Positions 1 to 7,450 of a stretch of DNA of 64,000 nt are shown here, piece by piece; the first letter of the stretch is position 1, and every line of letters begins with the position of its first letter. The translations under genes and the position numbers were made by a program. Source of the DNA: Actinokineospora sp. NBRC 105648 (GTDB taxonomy: Bacteria; Actinomycetota; Actinomycetes; Mycobacteriales; Pseudonocardiaceae); contig NZ_BSTR01000001.1 of NCBI RefSeq assembly GCF_030269645.1, positions 301,740 through 365,739 on the forward strand, written 5' to 3'. The notes under the pieces were generated by a model. That model saw only the letters and a program-made list of their open reading frames with translations, ran no database searches and was not told the origin of the DNA.

Positions 1-287
1 ACCAGCCCGCGTTCACCACCTCGATGCGCACCCGGTTCGTCACCCCGCTGCTGGTCGGCCGCGACTACCGCTGCGTCGCCTCGCTGCGCCCCGACGGCGG
101 TGAGCTGTTCCACGCCTGCGCCGAGGTGCTCGACGCCGACGACGTCGTCTGCGCGACGGCATCCGCGGTGTACCAGGCGTTCTCGCTCGACCAGGTGCGT
201 CACCAGTTGACCCTCGGCGACGACGAGGTCGCCCTCCTCGACCAGGCCATCACCGCCAACCTCTCCCCGAACGGAGCTCGATCATGA
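1..287 (+). CDS. PaaI-type hotdog thioesterase, 3' part only
   Basis: The reading frame is open from base 3 and ends in TGA at 285-287, so the gene starts outside the window. About 94 residues are visible. They read as the C-terminal half of a hotdog-fold acyl thioesterase: a beta-strand of the form TTSMRTRFVTPL, then a strand carrying RCVASLRPDGG and a final ATASAVYQAF strand, as in PaaI/4HBT proteins. The catalytic N-terminal half is not visible. The stop overlaps the ATG of the ACP gene (ATGA), so it is cotranscribed with the ACP, methyltransferase and desaturase. A role in releasing or proofreading the ACP-bound lipid is inferred from context. The first ATG in view (24) is internal and is not the start. 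Confidence 0.7.
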   Translation, partial: QPAFTTSMRTRFVTPLLVGRDYRCVASLRPDGGELFHACAEVLDADDVVCATASAVYQAFSLDQVRHQLTLGDDEVALLDQAITANLSPNGARS

Positions 288-541
288 CCACCACCCTCGA
301 CGACATCACCAGCACCGTCACCGGCATCGCCGCCGCCGAGATCGGGGTCCAGGCCGCCGAGATGGCCGCCGACACCGACCTGCGCGGGGTCGAGGGCGTC
401 GACTCGGTCAAGGTGCTGCGGATGATCGCCAAGATCGAGCGCCAGTACGACGTCGAGCTCGAGGACGAGGACGTCTTCGGTGTGTCCACAGTGGCCGACG
501 TGGCCGCGGTCGTGGCCAAGGCGCTGGGGGAGCGGGCGTGA
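284..541 (+). CDS. Free-standing acyl carrier protein
   Basis: This is an 85-residue ACP. The phosphopantetheine attachment motif is GVDSVKVL with the serine at residue 41, followed by an acidic helix II and III typical of type II carriers. Length is normal for a discrete ACP. It overlaps the thioesterase upstream (ATGA) and the methyltransferase downstream (GTGA). It differs from the five LGVDSIKR carriers inside the PfaA-like protein, so it probably handles a different step. It may present a finished or intermediate acyl chain to the adjacent desaturase and methyltransferase, both families known to act on tethered or phospholipid acyl groups. The family is clear; the partner assignment is inference. 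Confidence 0.88.
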   Translation: MTTTLDDITSTVTGIAAAEIGVQAAEMAADTDLRGVEGVDSVKVLRMIAKIERQYDVELEDEDVFGVSTVADVAAVVAKALGERA

Positions 542-1368
542 CGGTCGCCGACACCAACCAGCACTACGACCTCGACCCGGAGGTCTTCGGCCAGTTCCTG
601 GACCCGTTGCGCAAGTACAGCTCCGCGCTCTACGCCACCCCGGAGCAGCCGCTGGCCGACGCGCAGGAGAACAAGCTGCGCTTCGTCGCCGAGCACCTCG
701 GCCTGCGCGGCGGCGAGCAGCTGCTCGACATCGGCTGCGGCTGGGGCTCGCTGATCCTGTTCATGGCGCGGGAGTACCGGGCCCAGGTGCTCGGCGTGAG
801 CCCGGCACCCCGGCAGCACCAGTACATCGCCGGGCGGGCCGCCGAGCTGGGGGTCAGCGAGCTCGTGCGCACTCAGGTCGGGCACTTCGAGCAGATGGAC
901 CTGCCGGAGCGCGGTTTCGACGCGGTCAGCATGCTCGGTTCGATCGTGCACATGCCCGACCTGGACGTGGTCTTCGGCAAGGCGCGCCGCGTCCTGCGCA
1001 AGGGCGGACGGCTCTACGTCTCGGAGAGCTGCTTCCGCAACGCCGCCGCGCACGCGGCGTTCGACTCGCGCTCGGGCACCGACTTCGTCCGCAACGACAT
1101 CTTCGGCTGGGGCGACATGCGCCCGCTCTCGGAGCTGGTCGCGGGCGCCGAGCGCGCCGGGTTCTCGATCATCGCGGTGGACGACCTCACCGAGCACTAC
1201 CGGCGCACCATCGAGGCGTGGATCGACAACGTCGCCGTCGCGGCGGACCGGCTCGAGGAGTACGAGCCGGGACTGGCGGCGAAGCTGACGCACTACCTCG
1301 AGGTGGCCAACGCGGGCTGGGGCTACACCACCAAGCACTACGCCCTCGTCTGCCGGAACGCGCGATGA
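538..1368 (+). CDS. Cyclopropane/mycolic-acid-synthase-like SAM methyltransferase
   Basis: The 276-residue protein starts at GTG within the ACP stop. It begins with the family-typical HYDLDPEVFGQFLDP stretch. SAM motif I is LLDIGCGWGS at about residues 62-71, followed by LGVSPAPRQHQ (the position of the TLSxEQ segment in cyclopropane synthases). Length matches mycobacterial CMAS proteins (about 290). Such enzymes add a methylene or methyl group from S-adenosylmethionine to a double bond in an acyl chain, which fits the desaturase encoded next (ATGA overlap). A methyl-branched, cyclopropane or methoxy product cannot be told apart from sequence. A general small-molecule methyltransferase is the alternative, but the N-terminal half favours the fatty-acid family. 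Confidence 0.85.
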   Translation: MTVADTNQHYDLDPEVFGQFLDPLRKYSSALYATPEQPLADAQENKLRFVAEHLGLRGGEQLLDIGCGWGSLILFMAREYRAQVLGVSPAPRQHQYIAGRAAELGVSELVRTQVGHFEQMDLPERGFDAVSMLGSIVHMPDLDVVFGKARRVLRKGGRLYVSESCFRNAAAHAAFDSRSGTDFVRNDIFGWGDMRPLSELVAGAERAGFSIIAVDDLTEHYRRTIEAWIDNVAVAADRLEEYEPGLAAKLTHYLEVANAGWGYTTKHYALVCRNAR

Positions 1369-2204
1369 CCGGCCCGCTGCTCCCGGCCACGCAGGTGGCC
1401 GACGCCGTCGACAGCTTCATGGCGGCCTCGCCCGCCGCGCGCGGCTGGGACGTGGAGACCGCCTTCGACTGGGCCGCGGCCGACGCGGGCCGCCTGTCCG
1501 AGGGCGAGCTGTCGGCGGTCCGGTTCATCACGCTGATCGAGGACCACCTGCCGGGGTACTTCGACATCTACCACCGGCACTTCCCGGTGGACGGCTCGGT
1601 GGACCCGAAGATCTTCGTGCACAACCGGGAGCTGTACCACTTCACCACGCGGTGGGCCTACGAGGAGGACACCCACGCGCGAGCGCTCTGCCGCTACCAG
1701 GTGGCGGCGGGGATCACCTCGCGCGAGGCGCTGTGGGACGAGTTGGCGGTGGAGGGGCAGAAGGAGTTCGACCTGCGGCTGGAGCACCCGGTGCAGTTCT
1801 TCGCCTACGCGCTGGTGCAGGAGAAGGCGACCCAGATGTACTACCAGCACCTGCGCGACGTGATCACCGAGCCGGTGCTCAAGACGGTCCTCACCAGGCT
1901 CTCGCGCGACGAGGCCCGGCACTTCACCTTCATGGCCGACATCGTGACCCGGTACCTGCGGGCCTACGGCGACGCCGTGGTGGAGCCCATCCGCGAGGTG
2001 GTGGCGGGCTTCCGGATGCCGCTGGCCGACACCATGCGCGGCTACTGGCGCTGGGCCCTCAAGATCGCCGATGTGGCCCGCTACGACCACACGGAGGCCT
2101 ACGAGCACCTGATCAAGGTCATCGACCGGGCGGTGGACACCAAGTCCGACCGCCAGACCGAGCTGACCCGCTTCATCGCCTCCTGCACCTCCCTGCCCGC
2201 CTGA
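1365..2204 (+). CDS. Soluble diiron acyl-ACP desaturase
   Basis: The 279-residue helical protein has the two carboxylate-histidine motifs of plant-type acyl-ACP desaturases. These are EEDTH at 100-104 and DEARH at 182-186, with extra ligands at Glu59 (LIEDHL) and Glu153 (VQEKATQ). These proteins use a diiron centre, O2 and reduced ferredoxin to place a cis double bond into an ACP-bound chain. Mycobacterial DesA1/DesA2 are the closest familiar relatives. The start ATG overlaps the methyltransferase stop. It is the last gene of the operon and is followed by a strong hairpin. Next to a free ACP and a CMAS-like enzyme, the likely order is desaturation, then methylation. Electrons may come from the reductase at 26716-27615. 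Confidence 0.88.
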   Translation: MTGPLLPATQVADAVDSFMAASPAARGWDVETAFDWAAADAGRLSEGELSAVRFITLIEDHLPGYFDIYHRHFPVDGSVDPKIFVHNRELYHFTTRWAYEEDTHARALCRYQVAAGITSREALWDELAVEGQKEFDLRLEHPVQFFAYALVQEKATQMYYQHLRDVITEPVLKTVLTRLSRDEARHFTFMADIVTRYLRAYGDAVVEPIREVVAGFRMPLADTMRGYWRWALKIADVARYDHTEAYEHLIKVIDRAVDTKSDRQTELTRFIASCTSLPA

Positions 2205-2268
2205 CCTGCCCGCTTGAGCTGTCCGCCTGACCTGCCCGCCTGACCTGCTCGCCTGACCCCGGGCACCC

Positions 2269-2301
2269 GCGGCCCCCGACCGGATCCCGGTCGGGGGCCG
2301 C
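2269..2301 (+). terminator. 15-bp perfect hairpin, intrinsic terminator
   Basis: A 15-bp GC-rich stem (left arm 2269-2283, right arm 2287-2301) closes on a 3-base loop, 65 bp after the desaturase stop. There is no U-tract, as is common for actinobacterial terminators. It follows a short run of near-repeats of CCTGACCTGCCCG at 2203-2258. It very probably ends the thioesterase-ACP-methyltransferase-desaturase transcript. Confidence 0.8.
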
Positions 2302-2377
2302 TGGCGTCCCCGCCACTGCATCGGGTACAACTCATGATCGTTAGTACGGCGTACCGACGAGCGTGGGACGGGGTTGG

Positions 2378-2761
2378 ATGTACGTCGATGAGGGGGCGGG
2401 CGGTTCGCTGGGCGCTATCGGCCAGGCGATGTCCGATTTCGCGGCGAGCGCGGGTGCCGGCCAGTTCGCTGTCAACGGCCACGGCGGTGACGCACTCTTG
2501 CGGGCGATCCGTAACATGATCAACTGGATCAACACCGAGCAGAATCGGCTCGGTGCGCTCGACCAGTACGCCAAGCTCGGCGGCTCGAACGGCGCCAAGG
2601 TCATGTCGCCGTACCTGCGCGAGGTGGCGACCGACGAGCGGGGGCTGCTCACCCAGCTCCGGCAGTTCCGCGAGTCACTGCTCACGGCCGAGGAAGGTGT
2701 CAAGCAGGCCATGGCCAACTACCGCAGCACCGACCAGCACAACGCCGACGGGCTCGCCTGA
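2378..2761 (+). CDS. Small ESX/WXG100-like helical protein
   Basis: The 127-residue protein starts at ATG 2378, with GGGACGGGG 5-13 bases upstream. An in-frame GTG at 2363 is less well placed. It is almost entirely helical, with a glycine-rich N-terminus, a central NMINWINTEQN segment and a long C-terminal amphipathic helix. It has no signal peptide or membrane segment. The size and hairpin-like layout recall WXG100/ESX-type or PE-like proteins that Pseudonocardiaceae often encode just upstream of DUF3558 lipoproteins, as here (1-base gap). The exact WXG motif is absent, so the class is inferred from layout and context. Confidence 0.62.
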   Translation: MYVDEGAGGSLGAIGQAMSDFAASAGAGQFAVNGHGGDALLRAIRNMINWINTEQNRLGALDQYAKLGGSNGAKVMSPYLREVATDERGLLTQLRQFRESLLTAEEGVKQAMANYRSTDQHNADGLA

Positions 2762-2762
2762 G

Positions 2763-3326
2763 ATGGCCCCGGTGCGGCGCCCACGGCTGTCGACCGCCGT
2801 TCTCGCGGTGGCCCTCGGCTTGGCCGGGTGCGCGAGCCCGACAGCCGGGAACCCGGTCCCCGCCGACGGCACGTCGACCGGTGCCCCTTCCCGGACCACG
2901 ACGCCGACGCGGACCAGTACTTCCTCCGCGCCCGACCTCTCCGCGGTTCGACCGTGCGCCCTGCTGTCGGACTCGGCGGTGCGCGCGCTGGGCGCGGGAC
3001 CGGGCCAGGAGGAGAAGGTAGGCAAACGGCGGTCGTGCCAGTGGGTCGTCGACAAGCCGAACCTCGCGGACAACTACGCCATCGCGGTGGATCTTTTCCC
3101 TGATCTTGGGATCAAGGACGTCGTCGCGCAGGGCTCGATCACGAACACCAAGGTGGGCTCGCACGACGCCGCTGAGTCCATTCGCCGGGGTGGAGCCGGC
3201 TGTGTGGTGACGCTGGCGATCACCGAGACCTCGCGGGTTGATGTCGCGGTCGCGGGCGGCGACGCCGGTGCGCTGTGTCCGGTGGCGCGGCAGGCGGCGG
3301 CGTTGGTCGAGGCCGAGCTGCCCTGA
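2763..3326 (+). CDS. DUF3558-type lipoprotein
   Basis: The 187-residue exported protein has a lipobox signal peptide (ALGLAGC, cysteine at about residue 24), a Thr/Ser/Pro-rich spacer to about residue 55, then a DUF3558-like domain. That domain has the usual PCALL start, a paired cysteine near SCQW and a later CPVA segment. It sits one base after the ESX-like gene and is surely cotranscribed. DUF3558 proteins are common surface lipoproteins of mycobacteria and Pseudonocardiaceae with no firm biochemical role. The pair seems to be an envelope module lying inside the lipid cluster. A 25-bp hairpin follows it. Confidence 0.8.
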   Translation: MAPVRRPRLSTAVLAVALGLAGCASPTAGNPVPADGTSTGAPSRTTTPTRTSTSSAPDLSAVRPCALLSDSAVRALGAGPGQEEKVGKRRSCQWVVDKPNLADNYAIAVDLFPDLGIKDVVAQGSITNTKVGSHDAAESIRRGGAGCVVTLAITETSRVDVAVAGGDAGALCPVARQAAALVEAELP

Positions 3327-3384
3327 CGTCGCGTTCCCCCACGGCGTCGTTGGTTTCCTGCTTCCCCTACACACAAGTGTGACT

Positions 3385-3443
3385 ACGGGCTCGGGGCGGT
3401 TGTCAAGGCGGGAAAGATGCCTTGACAACCGCCCCGAGCCCGT
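3385..3443 (+). terminator. 25-bp perfect hairpin terminator
   Basis: Arms 3385-3409 and 3419-3443 are perfectly complementary over 25 bp around a 9-base loop and are followed by GTTTT. This is the strongest stem in the window. It lies 58 bp after the lipoprotein stop and ends that transcript. It also argues against any start for the next gene before about 3450. Confidence 0.9.
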
Positions 3444-3529
3444 GTTTTGGGCTGTGTATGGGATGCAGGGGCGGGAGTGGTCGGCAGGTGGGGATGGCTG
3501 CCGGGGTTCGGCTGTGTGGGGGTGGTGGG

Positions 3530-4228
3530 ATGATCGCCGAGGGGGGTGCGGTGGACTCGTCTGATGAGGTGGTGGCCGTGGCCGCGCTGCGGCGGTTGGT
3601 GCGGCGTGGCTGGATCTGCCTGGTGGCCGGGTTGGTGTTGGCCGCGGGCTTCGTCCGGCTGAACCTGGCCGAGGACGACGCCGAAGCCCTCGCTGAGTAC
3701 GGCACGCGGGTGCCCGGGGTGGTGATCGGGACGCATGGTGATCGCTCGTTCCGGTCGGACTCCGTCGAGGTGCGGTTCACCATCGCCGGGCGGGAGCAGC
3801 TGCGGGAGCTGAACCTGGACCAGGACAGCCCCGAGCTGGTCGAGGGCGACCAGGTGACCATGGTCTACGACCCCGCCGATCCCGGCCGGATCGGTGCGAT
3901 CGGCATCCGGGACCAGTCGGATCTGGTGAGTTTCCTCTTGGTCGTCACGCTCTTCGGTGGCTTTGCCGTTTCGCTGATCGGCTTGCGGGATCTGAGCCGG
4001 TGGGCGCGCCGCGCGCGGGCGGTTCGCGAGCACGGCTGGCGTCGGGGTTACGGCACCACCGTGGGGGAGATCGGCGTGCGGATCACCTTCGCCGACGACA
4101 CCTCGCGGTTGGTGCTCCGGACCTTCGACAGCCGTGACTTCCAGGGTTCGGTGCTGCTCGGTGGTGCGGGCCGGTCGATGGTCGTCTGGGTGCACGGGCG
4201 GCTGGTCGCGGTGCGGGCACTGCGCTGA
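3530..4228 (+). CDS. DUF3592-like membrane protein
   Basis: The 232-residue protein starts at ATG 3530, preceded by a G-rich ribosome site. An in-frame ATG at 3494 is possible; earlier starts fall in the terminator hairpin. It has one transmembrane helix at about residues 25-45 and another at about 128-148. Between them is an extracytoplasmic beta-rich segment with VPGVVIGT and VTMVYDPADPGR, the usual hallmarks of DUF3592 proteins. A second small beta domain follows inside the cell. Function is unknown. It is monocistronic between a terminator and a divergent or convergent small-ORF region. Confidence 0.7.
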   Translation: MIAEGGAVDSSDEVVAVAALRRLVRRGWICLVAGLVLAAGFVRLNLAEDDAEALAEYGTRVPGVVIGTHGDRSFRSDSVEVRFTIAGREQLRELNLDQDSPELVEGDQVTMVYDPADPGRIGAIGIRDQSDLVSFLLVVTLFGGFAVSLIGLRDLSRWARRARAVREHGWRRGYGTTVGEIGVRITFADDTSRLVLRTFDSRDFQGSVLLGGAGRSMVVWVHGRLVAVRALR

Positions 4229-4438
4229 TGCTGCCCGGGTACTGCGGCACTTTCGGTGCGGCGGGGTTGGGCCTCCCGATGCTCATCGAGGACAGCAGCC
4301 TGAGCTCGGTCGCTCGGATCCGGGTTGTCCGCGCGCGGTTTCCGTTCTGGGCCAAGGGGTTCGCACCCGGGCGGGCGCTGGTGGTGTCCGGGGCCGCCGC
4401 CACTGCCTCGACCCCGCGGCGGTCCCGGACCCATCCCC

Positions 4439-4492
4439 TCAGAGCAGGGACTTGATCAGACTGAGCAGCGTGTTGAGCAACTGCGTGACCAT
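4439..4492 (-). CDS. 17-residue hydrophobic micropeptide candidate
   Basis: An ATG at 4490-4492 (minus) opens a 17-codon frame, MVTQLLNTLLSLIKSLL, ending in TGA. A near-ideal Shine-Dalgarno sequence, GGAGGGAG (4499-4506), sits 6 bases upstream. The peptide is amphipathic: leucines fall on one face, with Thr, Gln, Asn, Ser and Lys on the other. No longer protein explains that ribosome site, although the same frame is open further upstream. It could be a membrane-active peptide, a type I toxin-like product or a regulatory leader. It lies in the 515-bp gap between a DUF3592 gene and a thioesterase gene. The call rests on the ribosome site and composition alone. Confidence 0.42.
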   Translation of the reverse strand: MVTQLLNTLLSLIKSLL

Positions 4493-4743
4493 GGCGTGCT
4501 CCCTCCGTCGCGACTCGTCGGGACTACTCCGACACCGTTGTTTGTACGGTTCGGGTCGGGGGCGCGGCGAGCACTTCTGCCCGGTGGGGTGACCCTCGTG
4601 TGGGTGGTTTTGCTCAACCGGAATCTGACCTGATCGAGCGAGAAAGCTGTCACCAGGGGTTATGTTCAGCCGCCCACTTCTCGTCTGACGAGCACTGTCC
4701 ACACGAAAGACACGGTGGGCGACTACCTGGTGCGGCCAGTGGG

Positions 4744-5235
4744 TTAGCCCTGCGGCTGCAGGACCAGGCAGGTGGAGGTGCCGTGCGCCACCAGCTTCCC
4801 GGCGGCGTCGGTGACCCGGGCCTCGGCCGTGGCGGTGCTGCGGCCGACGTGGACGGTGGTCGCCACGCAGGTGAGGCGGGAGCCGTCGCCGCGGACCGCG
4901 CGGATGAAGTTCACCTTCAGCTCCAGGGTGGTGTAGGCCACCCCGTCGCCGAGGCGGGTGAACACGGCGCTGCCCATCGCGGTGTCCATCAGGGTGGTGA
5001 TCACCCCGCCGTGCACGATGTACATCGCGTTGATCGCCGCCGGGCTGGGGTCGAGGTAGTAGACCGCGCGGCCCTCGGACAGCGACTCCACGGTGACCCC
5101 CAGCGAGACGCCGACGCCCTGGCCGGAGTCCACACCGTGCTGGAGCACCGCGTGCAGCTCGCGGATGCGCGCCGCCGAGGTGGGTTCGGGGGCGGGTGCC
5201 TCGGGAGCGACCGCCTGGCTGCCGTTGGTGCTCAT
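4744..5235 (-). CDS. PaaI-family acyl thioesterase
   Basis: The 163-residue hotdog thioesterase has an N-terminal Ala/Pro/Glu-rich lead of about 20 residues. The catalytic helix motif is HGGVITTLMDTAMGSAV at about residues 76-92, followed by the YTTLELKVNFIRAV strand. These are classic PaaI/YbgC-like features of enzymes that hydrolyse aromatic or medium-chain acyl-CoA. It is transcribed away from the two LysR genes, the textbook layout for a LysR target gene. It is one of three thioesterases in the lipid cluster. Substrate unknown. Confidence 0.88.
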   Translation of the reverse strand: MSTNGSQAVAPEAPAPEPTSAARIRELHAVLQHGVDSGQGVGVSLGVTVESLSEGRAVYYLDPSPAAINAMYIVHGGVITTLMDTAMGSAVFTRLGDGVAYTTLELKVNFIRAVRGDGSRLTCVATTVHVGRSTATAEARVTDAAGKLVAHGTSTCLVLQPQG

Positions 5236-5312
5236 CTCAGTGCCCTCCGCCGCGGTGAACTCGTCAGTGCTCAGCGATTCGAGCAGTGCCGGGTGGACCC
5301 CCGGTTAACAAC

Positions 5313-5331
5313 CGCGGGCCACCGGCCCGCG
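5313..5331. promoter_or_regulatory. Inverted repeat in divergent thioesterase/LysR promoter region
   Basis: The 265-bp gap between the divergent thioesterase and first LysR gene holds an 8-bp GC-rich inverted repeat with a 3-base spacer (5313-5331). It also holds a short ACCCA-TCC-TGGGT palindrome at 5461-5473, 28 bp before the LysR start. Either could be an operator for autoregulation. No clear -35/-10 pair is visible. Confidence 0.35.
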
Positions 5332-5500
5332 ATGCGCGATTCCGATCGCGTGATCGCCGCTGGGCATCGCCCTGTCGTTGTCCGGCAACGAAAAGCGCCC
5401 GAGCGGGCCCAATCGGCGGTCGGGGTTCACCGGACGTTCGCCGAAGTCGGCCTCGGCGTTACCCATCCTGGGTCAGGGTGGAGCGGGGAGGGGTCGAGAG

Positions 5501-6409
5501 ATGGAGTTCAGGCACCTGGTGTCCTTCCTGGCGATCGCCGAGGAGCTGCACTTCGGCCGCGCGGCGGCCAAGGTGCACCTCACCCAACCCTCGCTCAGCC
5601 AGCAGCTGCAGCGGCTGGAGCGCAACCTGGGCGTGGTGCTGGTCGCGCGCAGTTCGCACGAGGTCCGGCTGACCCCGGCCGGGGAGGTGCTGCGCGCGCA
5701 CGCGGGCATGATCGTGCGCCAGCTCGACCGGGCCGCCCAGGCCGCGCGCGAGGCCGCCGACGGGCGCAACGGGTCGGTGCGGGTCGGCTACAACTTCTCG
5801 ACCTGGCAGGAGATCCTGCCCAACGCGCTGGCCCGGATGCACCGGCGCCACCCCGACGTCGTGGTCGAGCTCTCCGAGCTGCGCTCGGGTCCGCAGCTGG
5901 CCGCGGTCAGCGGGGGCGACCTCGACGTCGCCTTCGTGCACGGTCCGGCCGCGACCGCCGACCTGGCGCACCGGGTGCTGATGCCGGTGCCGATCGTCGC
6001 CCTGGTCGGGACCGCGCACCCGTGGGCGGGTCGGGACCGGGTGCGCTTCGCCGAGCTGGCCGAGCAGCGCTGCATCCTGTTCGACCGCGAGCAGAGCCCG
6101 GCCATGTACGACGCCATCCGCGCCGCCGCCGAGCGCAGCGGGACCCGGCTGGCGGTCACCGACCACGTGGACGACCTGAGCGCGACCGCCATCGTGGTCG
6201 CCACCCAGCCGGTAGTGGGCTTCGTCTCGGTCCAGCGCGGTGAGCACGCCCGGGTCAGCGGGTTAGGCTCGGTCCCGGTGCCGCTGGTCGACCCGGTGCC
6301 CACAGTGGACCTGTACGCGGTGTGGCGTGCGGGCGAGACCGCCGCGGCCGTGCGCGCCTTCTTGAGCTGCCTTGACGACAACGCCGTCGAACCGTCCTGT
6401 TTGGAGTGA
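5501..6409 (+). CDS. LysR-family regulator with a TTA codon
   Basis: The 302-residue LysR-type regulator starts at ATG 5501 behind GGGGAGGGG. The N-terminal winged helix-turn-helix spans residues 1-60 (FGRAAAKVHLTQPSLSQQL). The effector domain covers about 90-290. Leucine at 6263-6265 is encoded by TTA, the only TTA I find in the lipid-cluster genes. In Streptomyces, TTA codons in pathway regulators make expression depend on the bldA tRNA, so growth-stage control is plausible here. It sits between a divergent thioesterase and a second LysR gene (24-bp gap), and is about 40% similar by eye to that paralogue. The inducer is unknown. Confidence 0.9.
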   Translation: MEFRHLVSFLAIAEELHFGRAAAKVHLTQPSLSQQLQRLERNLGVVLVARSSHEVRLTPAGEVLRAHAGMIVRQLDRAAQAAREAADGRNGSVRVGYNFSTWQEILPNALARMHRRHPDVVVELSELRSGPQLAAVSGGDLDVAFVHGPAATADLAHRVLMPVPIVALVGTAHPWAGRDRVRFAELAEQRCILFDREQSPAMYDAIRAAAERSGTRLAVTDHVDDLSATAIVVATQPVVGFVSVQRGEHARVSGLGSVPVPLVDPVPTVDLYAVWRAGETAAAVRAFLSCLDDNAVEPSCLE

Positions 6410-6433
6410 TAGATCCCGACCGGAGGCCAGCCC

Positions 6434-7450
6434 GTGCAGTTCCAGCAATTGGTGTCGTTCCTGGCGATCGCCGAGGAGCACAACTTCGGCCGGGCGGCCC
6501 GCAGGCTGCACCTGGCCCAGTCCTCGGTCAGCCTGCAGCTCAAGCGGCTCGAGCGCGAGGTCGGCGTCGAGCTGGTGTCCCGGTCCTCGCACCAGGTCCG
6601 GCTCACCGCGGCGGGCGAGGTGTTCCTCGGCGAGGTGCGCCAGCTGCTCGACCTGGCCGACGACGCGGTCGAGGTGGCCCGCGCGGTGGCGGCCGGGCGC
6701 GCGGGCAGGCTGCGGGTCGGCTTCAACTTCGCCGCCGGGCGCCTGGTGCTCACCCCCGCCCTGGTGCGCCTGCACGCCGAGCACCCCGGACTGGGTGTCG
6801 ACCTGACCGAGCGGCGCAGCGGACCGCAGCTGCGGGCACTGGCCGACGGTGACCTCGACCTCGCCCTGGTCTTCGGCGCCCCGGCCGCGGCGGGCTTCTC
6901 CTCGGTCCCGGTGCGCCGGGTCGACCTGGTGGCGCTGCTCACCGACACGCACCGCTGGGCGGGCCGGGACAAGATCGGCTTCCGCGAGCTGGCCGGTCAA
7001 CCGTGTGTCCTCTTCGGACGTGAGCAGTGCCCGGCGATGTACGACGAGATCCGGGCCGTGGCCCAGCGCACCGGTACCGACCTGGCCGTGGTCGAGGAGA
7101 TCGACGACCAGCTGGCCACCGCGATCGCCGTGCGGGCCAGGCAGGTCATCGGGTTCGCCTCGGCGCCGCGCTGGGACCAGACCGGGCTCGCCGGGCTGGT
7201 CACCGTGCCGATCGTGGACCCGGTGCCCAGCCTGGTGATCCACGCGGTCTGGCGCGGTGACACCGAAACCCTTCCGGTGCGGGCGTTCCTGCGCTGCCTG
7301 GGCCTGCGCGGCGACGGCGATCGCGGCGCCCTATCGACCGTTCACCCGTTGGTCGTTGCCCCGCGGTCCCCGCACGACCCAGGATCGGGGCGGCGCCCCA
7401 GCGCGCCCCGCACCGTCGCCGCAGTCCGGACACCGCGCAGAATGGAGTGA
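6434..7450 (+). CDS. Second LysR-family regulator
   Basis: This 338-residue LysR protein starts at GTG 6434 with CCGGAGG 7 bases upstream. The helix-turn-helix spans residues 1-60 (FGRAARRLHLAQSSVSLQL), followed by an effector domain. A C-terminal arginine/proline-rich tail of about 45 residues beyond the normal LysR length is probably unstructured. It closely resembles the preceding gene, so the pair looks like a tandem duplication that has diverged. The stop overlaps the GTG start of the acyl-CoA ligase, implying joint transcription and control of fatty acid activation. Confidence 0.9.
   Translation: MQFQQLVSFLAIAEEHNFGRAARRLHLAQSSVSLQLKRLEREVGVELVSRSSHQVRLTAAGEVFLGEVRQLLDLADDAVEVARAVAAGRAGRLRVGFNFAAGRLVLTPALVRLHAEHPGLGVDLTERRSGPQLRALADGDLDLALVFGAPAAAGFSSVPVRRVDLVALLTDTHRWAGRDKIGFRELAGQPCVLFGREQCPAMYDEIRAVAQRTGTDLAVVEEIDDQLATAIAVRARQVIGFASAPRWDQTGLAGLVTVPIVDPVPSLVIHAVWRGDTETLPVRAFLRCLGLRGDGDRGALSTVHPLVVAPRSPHDPGSGRRPSAPRTVAAVRTPRRME

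Noticed and set aside
3422-3529. Early start for the DUF3592 gene
   Set aside because: It would place the start in the right arm of the 25-bp terminator hairpin with no ribosome site.
4228-4455. 75-codon frame overlapping the DUF3592 stop (TGATG)
   Set aside because: Coupled start but no protein-like pattern, and it overlaps the micropeptide locus on the other strand; too weak to annotate.
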